Assembly: GCF_030811835.1 (NCBI RefSeq)
Contig: NZ_JAUSRO010000012.1
Location: forward strand, 1-64,000
DNA: 64,000 nt
Source: Variovorax ginsengisoli
GTDB lineage: Bacteria > Pseudomonadota > Gammaproteobacteria > Burkholderiales > Burkholderiaceae_C
Direction of reading: 5' to 3'
Below are positions 1 through 6,855 of the stretch, piece by piece. Under the pieces are notes generated by a model that made no database searches, had not been told where the DNA came from, and was given only the letters and a program-made list of their open reading frames with translations. Position numbers and translations under genes: made by a program. Position 1 is the stretch's first letter. Every line of letters starts with the position of its first letter.

Positions 1-95
1 AGCGCGTTCGACAACGCCTGGACCACATGCTCCTGCCCGACCATTTCTTCGAAATTACGGGGCCGGTATTTGCGGGCGAGCACGAGATAGGACAT
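1..95 (-). CDS. dnaX: DNA polymerase III subunit gamma/tau, N-terminal fragment (cut by window edge)
   Basis: Only the first 31 codons of a leftward gene lie in the window. They read [20 protein letters not shown] followed by QEHVVQAL, the near-invariant start of DnaX, the clamp-loader ATPase of the replicative polymerase (established family knowledge). The ATG is at 95-93. The rest, including Walker A and the tau tail, is off the left edge. The gene is divergent from ffs at 203. The call rests on a short but very characteristic N terminus. Confidence 0.85.
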   Translation of the reverse strand, partial: MSYLVLARKYRPRNFEEMVGQEHVVQALSNA

Positions 96-166
96 TGCGG
101 GGATTCTAAGTTGTCGAATAGGTTGTCGCCGACCCCGTACGGCTGGATGCGGCCACGCCTGAGCAG

Positions 167-195
167 CCGAAGTGGGTATGCGCACGAGGTACAAT
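167..195 (+). promoter_or_regulatory. Probable promoter of ffs
   Basis: A good -10 hexamer, TACAAT, sits at 190-195, eight bases before the predicted 5' end of the SRP RNA at 203. The -35 position (about 167-172, CCGAAG) is weak. The placement relative to the RNA 5' end is the main support. Confidence 0.5.
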
Positions 196-202
196 ATGGA
201 TT

Positions 203-296
203 GACGGGCCTCCCCGCATGGTGAAGCGGCCAACCGGGTCAGGTGGGGAACCAAGCAGCCCTAACTGCGTAGTCAGTGCCGGGGGTAAGGCTCGTC
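203..296 (+). ncRNA. ffs: Signal recognition particle RNA, small bacterial type (4.5S RNA)
   Basis: The sequence contains the SRP domain IV core GGTCAGGTGGGGAACCAAGC (238-257), the asymmetric loop and GGAA-like tetraloop bound by Ffh. The ends pair: GACGGGCCT at 203-211 matches AGGCTCGTC at 288-296, and CCCCG/CGGGG continue the stem. The length of about 94 nt fits the betaproteobacterial class. The RNA acts with Ffh and FtsY in co-translational membrane targeting. A TACAAT -10 element lies just upstream. The exact ends are inferred from the pairing. Confidence 0.9.
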
Positions 297-392
297 AACC
301 TCATCACACGAAGACGTGCGCACAAAGCGGCGCACGCTTCCATCGCCCCTCCCAAGCTCGCAAGCCGTTTCTTCAGGCCATTGCAATGGCAC

Positions 393-430
393 AAAAAAAC
401 CCGCACGGACCGAAGGCCATGCGGGTTTTT
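393..430. terminator. Bidirectional rho-independent terminator
   Basis: An 11-bp stem with one mismatch (398-408 with 417-427, AACCCGCACGG / CCATGCGGGTT) is flanked by A7 on the left and T5 on the right. It can end transcription in both directions. It lies between ffs (+) and the leftward gene ending at 481. The 184 bp between ffs and that gene hold nothing else I can recognise. Confidence 0.8.
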
Positions 431-480
431 CAATTCAAGGCGGGCCGCACTCCATGCAGCCCACCAGCTCACATCATTGC

Positions 481-855
481 TTACTTGCTGACGGTGCCAG
501 AGGTACTGGCGCCGGCGGCTTGCGTGCGGGTCGTCGCAGTCGACACGACACGGCTGTTGACGCGCGAGCCGCTCGACACGTTCTGGTCGGGCGCGTTGGC
601 TGCTGCAATGGCTTGCGCACGCACGGCCTCGGGATCCGCGCTGGGGGTGAAGGCTTCGGCGCCGCGCGAGCCACGTGGCACGTTCTGGTTCGAGGCAGAT
701 GCCGCGCTGTAGGCTTCGTTGCGGACTTCGTCGGCCGAACGCGCAGACGTGACGCCCTGCACGCCTTCGTAGGTTTCGGCATGCACAGCAACAGCAGCCA
801 ACAGCGACAGGCTGGCAGCGGCGGCGAGAACGGAAAGGCGTTGGGTCATCATCAT
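481..855 (-). CDS. Small secreted protein with a tandem ~28-residue duplication, function unknown
   Basis: The product is 124 aa. The start is one of three consecutive ATGs (855, 852, 849). The first has a good GAGGAGA ribosome-binding site 5 nt upstream (861-867). An N-terminal signal peptide is evident: MTQR followed by an Ala/Leu-rich hydrophobic run to about residue 24, with cleavage likely after AVHA. The mature part is polar, rich in Ala, Ser and Asn, has no cysteine, and contains two similar units (residues 40-66 and 72-100), each ending in QNV followed by GSR. It resembles the small Ala-rich exported proteins common in Comamonadaceae, but I cannot assign a family with certainty. The gene is monocistronic and ends at a bidirectional terminator. 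Confidence 0.75.
   Translation of the reverse strand: MMMTQRLSVLAAAASLSLLAAVAVHAETYEGVQGVTSARSADEVRNEAYSAASASNQNVPRGSRGAEAFTPSADPEAVRAQAIAAANAPDQNVSSGSRVNSRVVSTATTRTQAAGASTSGTVSK
556..642 (-). repeat. Second copy of the internal repeat in the small secreted protein
   Basis: Residues 72-100 (SADPEAV...QNVSSGSRVN) align with residues 40-66 (SADEV...QNVPRGSRGA). The shared pattern is SAD..VR..A..AA.A..QNV..GSR. The two units are separated by five residues, which indicates an old in-frame duplication. Confidence 0.7.
658..738 (-). repeat. First copy of the internal repeat in the small secreted protein
   Basis: This encodes residues 40-66 (SADEVRNEAYS...QNVPRGSRGA). It is the partner of the unit at 556-642, and the similarity is clear at protein level. 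Confidence 0.7.
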
Positions 856-1043
856 CTGGATCTCCTCGGGTTCGATCGTGTCGGTAGGACGTTTACGGGT
901 AAGCCCTCTGGCAAACCGCGTCGCCAGTGTGCTGCCGAAAGGCCCATTGCGATCACACGCGGCGAAGACACGATGTTTCCCAGATCGAAACAATCCCTTG
1001 CCATTTCTGTGAACACGAACGAGGTGCGCAGTCGCGTTTTTTT

Positions 1044-1934
1044 CTACAGCGCAACCGCGTCCATGGAGCGCACCAGAAAGTCGAGCATCAGCCGCAGGGC
1101 GGCGCTGTTGTACCGACGTTGCGAGTAGGCCGCGTAGATCCATACGTCGGTCGGCATCCAGTCTTCGAACACCGGCACCAGCGCGCCGCGCTCCAGGTGC
1201 GGCTTCGCCAGAAACACGGGGGCCACGATCATGCCTGCGCCGCGCAAGGCGAGTTCGATCAAGGCGGCCGGTTCGTTGCAGTCCATGCGCGACTGCATGG
1301 GCACGAGATAGGGTTGACCGTCGCGCTGCAGCTCGATGTGATGCGCCGCCATCAGCGAGAAGCGCAGGAACTCGTGCCGCTGCAGGTCTTCGGGCACCTT
1401 CGGGAGGCCGCGACGCGCCCAATAGGCTGGCGAAGCGCACAACACGAGCCGAACCGGTGCGAGCCGCCGCACGATGGCATTGAGGTCGGGAATGCGGCCG
1501 CCCTGCAACGCGATGTCGATCCCCTCCTCCACCAGATCGACATCCCGGTTGGTGAAGTCGATGCTGATGCTGACTTCCGGGTACTGCGCCATGAAGTCGC
1601 TGACCACGCCGGTGAGCCATTCGTTGGCCAGGCCCGACGGTGCCGTCATGCGCAGTCGCCCGCGCGGCGTGCCACCGAACTCCTGCAACTCCGCCAGCGT
1701 GCGTTCTGCGCTCTCGACCAGTTGCGTGCTGCGTTCGAGCAGCACCTGGCCGGCATCGGTCAGGCTCAGCGCCCGCGTCGAGCGGTTGAGCAGGCGCACG
1801 CCACAGCGCGCCTCGAGTTCGGCCACGTGCTTGCTGGCCGTGGCCTTCGAAACACCCATCGCCAGGGCGGCCCGCGAGAAGCTGCGGCGTTCCGCCACCG
1901 CGCGAAAGGTCTTGATCAGGTCCAGGCCGTCCAT
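1044..1934 (-). CDS. LysR-family transcriptional regulator
   Basis: The product is 296 aa, the usual LTTR length. The start chosen is MDGLDLIKTF (ATG at 1934), which opens a standard N-terminal winged helix (FRAVAERRSFSRAALAMGVS, about residues 9-28) followed by the RLLNRSTRALSLTDAG wing. The rest is the periplasmic-binding-protein-like effector domain. A much longer reading is open upstream but overlaps the flavoprotein gene and does not look like an LTTR. The subgroup (TSQLVESAERTLAELQ linker) is the CrgA/DsdC-like cluster often annotated only as LysR. It lies 13 bp downstream of the baiN-like gene on the same strand, so the two may be co-transcribed. The target is unknown. Confidence 0.9.
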   Translation of the reverse strand: MDGLDLIKTFRAVAERRSFSRAALAMGVSKATASKHVAELEARCGVRLLNRSTRALSLTDAGQVLLERSTQLVESAERTLAELQEFGGTPRGRLRMTAPSGLANEWLTGVVSDFMAQYPEVSISIDFTNRDVDLVEEGIDIALQGGRIPDLNAIVRRLAPVRLVLCASPAYWARRGLPKVPEDLQRHEFLRFSLMAAHHIELQRDGQPYLVPMQSRMDCNEPAALIELALRGAGMIVAPVFLAKPHLERGALVPVFEDWMPTDVWIYAAYSQRRYNSAALRLMLDFLVRSMDAVAL

Positions 1935-1947
1935 GTGCGATTTGGCT

Positions 1948-3204
1948 TCAATCGCCGGCCGCCAGGTGTGCCAGCACGCCTCGCGCTGCTGCCGCCCCGC
2001 TGGCCATCGATGCGTTGAGCAGGTAGCCGCCGGTCGGGGCCTCCCAGTCGAGCATTTCGCCCGCGCAGAACACACCGGGCAATGCGCCCGTCATCAATGC
2101 CGCATCGAGCGCGCCGAATTTCACCCCGCCAGCCGTGCTGATGGCCTCGTCGATCGGGCGCGGCGCCATCAGCCGGATCGGCACCGCCTTGAGCGTGGCG
2201 GCGAGCCTGTCGGGGTCGAGCATTTCTTCGCGCGTGAGCGCTTCGTGCAAGACGCCGGCTTTGACGCCGTCGATACCCAGCCGGCTCTTCAAATGGCTGC
2301 TGAGCGAACGGGCGCCGCGTGGGTGGCGCACGGCCGCCGCCACCTGTTCGGGGCTGCGGTCAGGCAGCAAATCGAGACGCACGGTGGCGCTACCGTTCGC
2401 GGCAATCTCGTCGCGCAGCAGGGCTGACGCGGCATAGATCAGACTGCCTTCGATACCCGTGGCCGTGGCCACGAATTCGCCGCGGCGCGTGAAGCTGCGC
2501 CCCGCCGAATCGGTGAAGGCGATCGCCACCGACTTGAAAGGCTGGCCCGCGAACCGCTCGGCGAAATGCGCGCTCCAGGCCACGTCGAAGCCGCAGTTGG
2601 CCGGTGCCAGCGCGGCCACCTCGACGCCACGCGCCTGCAGCCACGGCACCCAGGCACCGTCGGAGCCCAGTCGTGACCAGCTCGCGCCGCCGAGCGCGAG
2701 AACCACGGCGTCGTGCTGCGCCTGGACCTCGCCGCCTGGCGCGGCGAAGCGGAGCCTGGTGGCCGATGCCTCGCCGTCCGGCCAGCCGAGCCAACGGTGA
2801 CGCATATGGAACTGCACACCCGTCGCCCGCAGGCGATGCAGCCAGGCACGCAGCAGGGGTGCGGCCTTCATGTCGGTGGGGAACACGCGGCCTGAGGTGC
2901 CGACGAAGGTCTCGATGCCCAGGCCCTGCGCCCATGCGCGCAGCGCGTCCGGGCTGAAGGCCTGAAGCAGCGGCTCGAGCGCGGCGCGACGGTCGCCGAA
3001 ACGGCTCGCGAACACATCGAACGGCTCCGAATGCGTGAGGTTGAGCCCCCCACGCCCGGCGAGCAGGAACTTGCGGCCCACGGAGGGCATGGCGTCGTAA
3101 AGGTGGACCTGGAGGCCAGCGGCGCCCAGGGTTTCGGCGGCCATCAGGCCGGCCGGTCCGCCGCCGATCACGGCGACGGTCTTGATTGCTGTCATTGGGG
3201 TCAT
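1948..3204 (-). CDS. BaiN/HI0933-family NAD(P)/FAD-dependent flavoprotein (TIGR03862-like)
   Basis: The product is 418 aa. The N-terminal Rossmann motif VAVIGGGPAGLMAAETL (about residues 10-26) binds FAD. The family hallmarks GRKFLLAGRGGLNLT-like (about 44-58) and the C-terminal GEMLDWEAPTGGYLLNASMA segment, which contacts the flavin, are present. Members are soluble reductases of the HI0933 group whose physiological substrate is generally unknown. ATG 3204 has a GGGGATG-type ribosome-binding site; a second ATG at 3195 is an alternative. The next gene downstream is the LysR regulator. Confidence 0.85.
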   Translation of the reverse strand: MTPMTAIKTVAVIGGGPAGLMAAETLGAAGLQVHLYDAMPSVGRKFLLAGRGGLNLTHSEPFDVFASRFGDRRAALEPLLQAFSPDALRAWAQGLGIETFVGTSGRVFPTDMKAAPLLRAWLHRLRATGVQFHMRHRWLGWPDGEASATRLRFAAPGGEVQAQHDAVVLALGGASWSRLGSDGAWVPWLQARGVEVAALAPANCGFDVAWSAHFAERFAGQPFKSVAIAFTDSAGRSFTRRGEFVATATGIEGSLIYAASALLRDEIAANGSATVRLDLLPDRSPEQVAAAVRHPRGARSLSSHLKSRLGIDGVKAGVLHEALTREEMLDPDRLAATLKAVPIRLMAPRPIDEAISTAGGVKFGALDAALMTGALPGVFCAGEMLDWEAPTGGYLLNASMASGAAAARGVLAHLAAGD

Positions 3205-3339
3205 ACCGGTTCATCCCCGCCCGCAAGAAAAAGGCCGCTCGCGCGGAAGGGACAGGGGCGTGGCAGTATCGTTCAAAGCAAGGCGCGGGGGCCTTTGGCT
3301 GGGTTTGGCTATCGCGCCCATAGCCCTTTGCCAGCAACG

Positions 3340-3360
3340 GTGACACTTGGTTTCTGTCAC
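3340..3360. promoter_or_regulatory. 21-bp inverted repeat in the trxA promoter region
   Basis: GTGACA at 3340-3345 and TGTCAC at 3355-3360 are perfect arms around a 9-nt spacer, 54 bp before the trxA ATG. A possible -10 (CACAAT, 3358-3363) overlaps the right arm, so a bound regulator would affect initiation. The protein that might bind is not identifiable from the sequence. Confidence 0.35.
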
Positions 3361-3413
3361 AATGACCTTCACTTCTGCGGGACCGAAAACCACCCGCCCC
3401 ACAAGGATCCATC

Positions 3414-3746
3414 ATGGCCAGCGAACTGATCAAACACATCTCCGACTCATCTTTCGAAGCCGACGTGCTCAAGTCCGGCAAGCCTGTGCTGGTGGACTAC
3501 TGGGCCGAATGGTGCGGCCCTTGCAAGATGATCGCGCCCATCCTCGACGAAGTCTCGGCCACGTACGAAGGCAAGCTGCAGATCGCCAAGATGAACGTCG
3601 ATGAAAACCGCGACATCCCGGCCAAGTTCGGTATCCGCGGCATCCCCACGCTCATGCTGTTCAAGGACGGTCAGCTTGCCGCCACCAAGGTCGGTGCGAT
3701 GAGCAAGGCGCAACTCACCGCCTTCATCGATCAGCAACTGGCCTGA
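3414..3746 (+). CDS. trxA: Thioredoxin 1
   Basis: The product is 110 aa, a full-length cytosolic thioredoxin. The active site WCGPC has cysteines 34 and 37, and the conserved cis-proline is in RGIPTLMLF near residue 77. It reduces protein disulfides using electrons from thioredoxin reductase and supplies ribonucleotide reductase and other enzymes. It sits upstream of rho in the arrangement common in proteobacteria. A terminator at 3767-3798 separates the two transcripts. Confidence 0.97.
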   Translation: MASELIKHISDSSFEADVLKSGKPVLVDYWAEWCGPCKMIAPILDEVSATYEGKLQIAKMNVDENRDIPAKFGIRGIPTLMLFKDGQLAATKVGAMSKAQLTAFIDQQLA

Positions 3747-3766
3747 TTCAAGGCGCAGACGGGTGG

Positions 3767-3798
3767 GCGGCACGCAAGGTGCCGCTCGCCTTTTTTTC
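3767..3798 (+). terminator. Rho-independent terminator after trxA
   Basis: The stem GCGGCAC (3767-3773) pairs with GTGCCGC (3779-3785) around GCAAG. A T7 run at 3791-3797 follows. Confidence 0.7.
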
Positions 3799-3925
3799 CT
3801 GTCATAATCTCTTCCATATCACCGGCTCGCCCGGTTTGAGTTCCCCGGTTTGTGAGGCAGTTCTCGCCTCTCCTTAAACCTCCCCCCGTTTCCCGTTCGA
3901 CAAATACCCCGCCAGGGGTCGCTCC

Positions 3926-5191
3926 ATGCACTTAAACGAACTCAAGGCACTCCACGTGTCTGAAGTCCTCAAGCAGGCCGAAGCCCTTGAGATCGAAAAC
4001 ACCGGCCGCATGCGCAAGCAGGAGCTGATGTTTGCGATCATCAAGAAGCGCGCAAAGGCCGGCGAACAGGTCTTTGCCGATGGCGTGCTCGAAATCCTGC
4101 CCGATGGCTTTGGATTCCTGCGCAGCCCGGACACCAGCTTCACCGCCAGTACCGACGACATCTACATCTCGCCAAGCCAGGTGCGCCGCTTCAACCTGCA
4201 CACCGGCGACATGGTCGAGGGCGAAGTGCGCACGCCCAAGGACGGCGAGCGCTACTTTGCGCTGACCAAGCTGGACGCCGTCAACGGTGGCCCGCCCGAG
4301 CAGAACAAGCACAAGGTGATGTTCGAAAACCTGACGCCCCTGTTCCCCAAGGAACAGATGAAGCTCGAACGCGAGGGTGTCAAGGGCGAAGAGAACATCA
4401 CGGGCCGCATCATCGACATCATCGCGCCCATCGGCAAGGGCCAGCGCGCCCTGCTCGTGGCACCGCCCAAGAGCGGCAAGACGGTGATGATGCAGCACAT
4501 CGCCCACGCCATCAGCGCCAACTACCCTGAAGTGCACATGATGGTGCTGCTGGTGGATGAGCGGCCTGAAGAAGTGACCGAAATGCAGCGCACCGTGAAG
4601 GGCGAGGTCATTGCCTCGACTTTCGACGAGCCTGCTGCACGCCATGTGCACGTGGCCGAAATGGTGATCGAGCGCGCCAAGCGCCTGGTCGAATTGAAGA
4701 AAGACGTCGTGATCCTGCTGGACTCGATCACCCGTCTGGCCCGTGCCTACAACAACGTCGTGCCCTCGTCGGGCAAGGTGCTGACCGGCGGTGTCGACTC
4801 CAACGCGCTGCAGCGCCCCAAGCGCTTCCTGGGCGCCGCGCGCAACGTGGAAGAAGGCGGCTCGCTGACCATCATCGGCACCGCGCTGATCGACACCGGC
4901 AGCCGCATGGACGAAGTGATCTTCGAAGAGTTCAAGGGCACCGGCAACTCCGAAATCCACCTGGACCGCCGCCTGTACGAAAAGCGCGTGTTCCCGTCGA
5001 TCCAGCTCAATCGCAGCGGTACGCGCCGTGAAGAACTGCTGCTGCCGCCGGAGATCCTGCAGAAGACCCGCATCCTGCGCCAGCTCATGTACAACATGGA
5101 CGAGATCGAGTCGATGGAGCTGATGCTCAAGAACATGAAGGCGACGAAGACCAATGTCGAGTTCTTCGACATGATGCGTCGCGGGGGCTGA
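3926..5191 (+). CDS. rho: Transcription termination factor Rho
   Basis: The product is 421 aa, normal for Rho. In order it has the N-terminal helical Rho_N domain ([21 protein letters not shown]), the cold-shock-like RNA-binding domain with GFGFLR (about residues 60-66), and a RecA-type hexameric ATPase. The ATPase carries Walker A APPKSGKT (about 178-185), Walker [17 protein letters not shown] and the Q/R loops. It is an RNA-dependent helicase that ends untranslated transcripts. The leader of about 130 nt after the trxA terminator carries a CATAAT -10-like element at 3802-3807. Leader autoregulation, known for rho in other bacteria, is plausible here but not shown. Confidence 0.97.
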   Translation: MHLNELKALHVSEVLKQAEALEIENTGRMRKQELMFAIIKKRAKAGEQVFADGVLEILPDGFGFLRSPDTSFTASTDDIYISPSQVRRFNLHTGDMVEGEVRTPKDGERYFALTKLDAVNGGPPEQNKHKVMFENLTPLFPKEQMKLEREGVKGEENITGRIIDIIAPIGKGQRALLVAPPKSGKTVMMQHIAHAISANYPEVHMMVLLVDERPEEVTEMQRTVKGEVIASTFDEPAARHVHVAEMVIERAKRLVELKKDVVILLDSITRLARAYNNVVPSSGKVLTGGVDSNALQRPKRFLGAARNVEEGGSLTIIGTALIDTGSRMDEVIFEEFKGTGNSEIHLDRRLYEKRVFPSIQLNRSGTRREELLLPPEILQKTRILRQLMYNMDEIESMELMLKNMKATKTNVEFFDMMRRGG

Positions 5192-5233
5192 CCCCGAATA
5201 CCACGGCCCGGCGCTGTCGGGTCGGTGGTGGCC

Positions 5234-5268
5234 ATGAAAAAGCCCGTCCTTGCGACGGGCTTTTTCAT
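5234..5268. terminator. Bidirectional terminator between rho and the convergent oxidoreductase gene
   Basis: A perfect 15-bp stem (5234-5248 with 5254-5268) encloses a 5-nt loop. The stem includes A5 and T5 runs, so it works for rho on the plus strand and for the leftward gene ending at 5298. Confidence 0.9.
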
Positions 5269-5297
5269 GGTTTCGTGCCTCCGCGTCGAAGGCGCGT

Positions 5298-6359
5298 TCA
5301 CGGTGTGGGCAGCACACGCCCCTCTTCAGCGCTGCGCCGACCCAGGTCCAGCAACGCCATCAGCTCGACGGCCTGCTCAGGCGGCACCGGGTTCGGTCCG
5401 GTGCCTCGAATCGCATCGCGCACGGCGGCATAGTAATCGCCGTAATTGCCTGGCCAGTTCGGCACCCTGCTGTCCTTCATCCAGTCGCCGACGGCGAGCA
5501 CACGAAGGTCGCCGGTCACCGGGTCGACGCCCCAGTCGGCCCCCCCCGGCCGCAAGCCCGCGCGCAGCGCGTCCTCCTGCGGATCGACACCTTGCTTCAC
5601 ATAGCTGCCCCGTGTGCCGTGCACCAGATAGCGTGGCGCCGCGTGCGCGGCCAGGGCGGTCGCATGCAGCACCACACGCAGCGGTGCATGGGGGCCGGTT
5701 TCATAGCGCAGTACAGCATGGAAGTAGTCTTCGACGACCGCTGCGTCGCGCAGCGCCGCCAGGTCCACCTGCAGCGTGTCGGGCTTGCCGAACAGCTGCA
5801 GCGCTTGGTCGAGCAGATGCGACCCCAGATCGCCCCACAGCCCCGCGCCGGGCACGGCCTGCTCGCGCCAGCGGTCGCGTACTTCGGGCCGGAACCTGTC
5901 GAAATGGGATTCGAAATACACGGGTCGGCCCAGCTGGCCGGAGGCCAGCAGGTCGCGCAGCGTCAGGAAATCGGCGTCATACCTGCGGTTCTGGTAGACC
6001 GACAGCACACGCTGGTGCTGGGCGGCGAGCGCCGCCAGATCGTGCGCCTGTGCAGCATCAAGCGTGAAGGGCTTGTCGACCACCACGTGCTTGCCGGACT
6101 TCAAGGCATCACGTGCGAGCGGATGATGCTGCGCGTTCGGTGCAGCGATCACCACCAGATCGATGTCGCTGCGGCGCAGCAACGCCTGCGCATCGGACTC
6201 CACCGGCACGCCGGGCCAGTCGGCTTGCACCTGTGCGGGCTGCGAGCTGGCGACGGCAGCCAGCTGGAGACCTGGCACGGCGGAAAGTACCGGCGCATGG
6301 AAGGTCCGGCCCGCGAAACCGTAACCGACGAGGCCGACGCGCAACAGCGGTAAAGTCAT
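5298..6359 (-). CDS. Gfo/Idh/MocA-family NAD(P)-dependent oxidoreductase
   Basis: The product is 353 aa. The N-terminal Rossmann fold shows VGYGFAGRTFHAP (about residues 10-22), and the family signature VVDKPFTLD (about 95-103) supplies the catalytic-domain lysine in the EKP-like position. The C-terminal alpha/beta domain follows. The family oxidises or reduces sugars, inositols or their derivatives. This sequence is closest to the YdgJ-like subgroup (GFAGRTFHAPV, then WREQAVPGAGLWGDLGSHLLDQ). The gene stands alone and converges with rho, so context gives no substrate. Confidence 0.88.
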   Translation of the reverse strand: MTLPLLRVGLVGYGFAGRTFHAPVLSAVPGLQLAAVASSQPAQVQADWPGVPVESDAQALLRRSDIDLVVIAAPNAQHHPLARDALKSGKHVVVDKPFTLDAAQAHDLAALAAQHQRVLSVYQNRRYDADFLTLRDLLASGQLGRPVYFESHFDRFRPEVRDRWREQAVPGAGLWGDLGSHLLDQALQLFGKPDTLQVDLAALRDAAVVEDYFHAVLRYETGPHAPLRVVLHATALAAHAAPRYLVHGTRGSYVKQGVDPQEDALRAGLRPGGADWGVDPVTGDLRVLAVGDWMKDSRVPNWPGNYGDYYAAVRDAIRGTGPNPVPPEQAVELMALLDLGRRSAEEGRVLPTP

Positions 6360-6375
6360 AGCGAAGAAATCCTGG

Positions 6376-6403
6376 TCGACAGAAAGCGCCAGTATGCGAT
6401 AAT
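6376..6403 (+). promoter_or_regulatory. Probable promoter of rpmE2 with an overlapping 13-bp palindrome
   Basis: TCGACA (6376-6381) and GATAAT (6398-6403) have a 16-bp spacer and fit a sigma-70 promoter. The -10 lies inside the perfect palindrome TGCGATAATCGCA (6395-6407). Whether the palindrome binds a repressor is not known. It does not match the long AT-rich Zur box known from other bacteria. Confidence 0.5.
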
Positions 6404-6511
6404 CGCAGGCTCCGCGAAAAGTGCAGCCGAAGATGGCACGGGCGTCGTGCCCCTCCCATCGGAACCGTCCACCGTGCTCGTGGCTCTCGCATCGACCCCA
6501 AAGGAAATACC

Positions 6512-6778
6512 ATGAAAGAAGGCATCCACCCGAACTACCGTGAAGTCCTGTTCGTCGACATGTCGAACGGCTTCAAGTTCGTGACGCGTTCGTGCGCGAA
6601 CACGAAGGAAATGGGCAAGACCGACGACGGTCGTGAACTGCCGCTGTTCAAGCTGGACACCACCAGCGAATCCCACCCGTTCTACACCGGCACGCAAAAG
6701 TCGGTGGACAACATGGGCGGTCGCGTCGAGAAGTTCCGCAACCGTTTCGGCAAGACCACCGGCGCTGCTTCCAAGTAA
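6512..6778 (+). CDS. rpmE2: 50S ribosomal protein L31, type B
   Basis: The product is 88 aa, with a strong AAAGGAA ribosome-binding site. It is the cysteine-poor, zinc-independent form. It starts [20 protein letters not shown], lacks the CxxC pair of type A, and has the long type B insertion ([12 protein letters not shown]). It is a component of the large ribosomal subunit bridge region. Type B paralogues are repressed by Zur in some bacteria, but no convincing Zur box is visible here. A terminator follows directly. Confidence 0.95.
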   Translation: MKEGIHPNYREVLFVDMSNGFKFVTRSCANTKEMGKTDDGRELPLFKLDTTSESHPFYTGTQKSVDNMGGRVEKFRNRFGKTTGAASK

Positions 6779-6796
6779 GCCAACGTACGCAGGTCG

Positions 6797-6830
6797 AGGG
6801 CAGCCCGGTTTAACCGCGCTGCCCTTTTTC
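6797..6830 (+). terminator. Rho-independent terminator after rpmE2
   Basis: The stem AGGGCAGC (6797-6804) pairs with GCTGCCCT (6818-6825) and continues inward as CGGTT/AACCG. TTTTTC follows. Confidence 0.85.
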
Positions 6831-6855
6831 ATTTCTCCGCGCAGGCACCTCTCCA

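Noticed and set aside
481..1620. Long leftward open reading that extends the small secreted protein by over 250 codons upstream
   Set aside because: The extension overlaps the LysR gene antisense, has Arg-rich shadow composition, and the signal peptide with a strong ribosome-binding site starts at 855.
3932..5317. 461-codon leftward open reading antisense to rho
   Set aside because: The composition is His/Asp/Val-rich and typical of the reverse strand of GC-rich genes; rho on the other strand is certain.
6376..6420. Zur box upstream of rpmE2
   Set aside because: The palindrome is short, centred on the -10 and not AT-rich enough to match the known Zur consensus.
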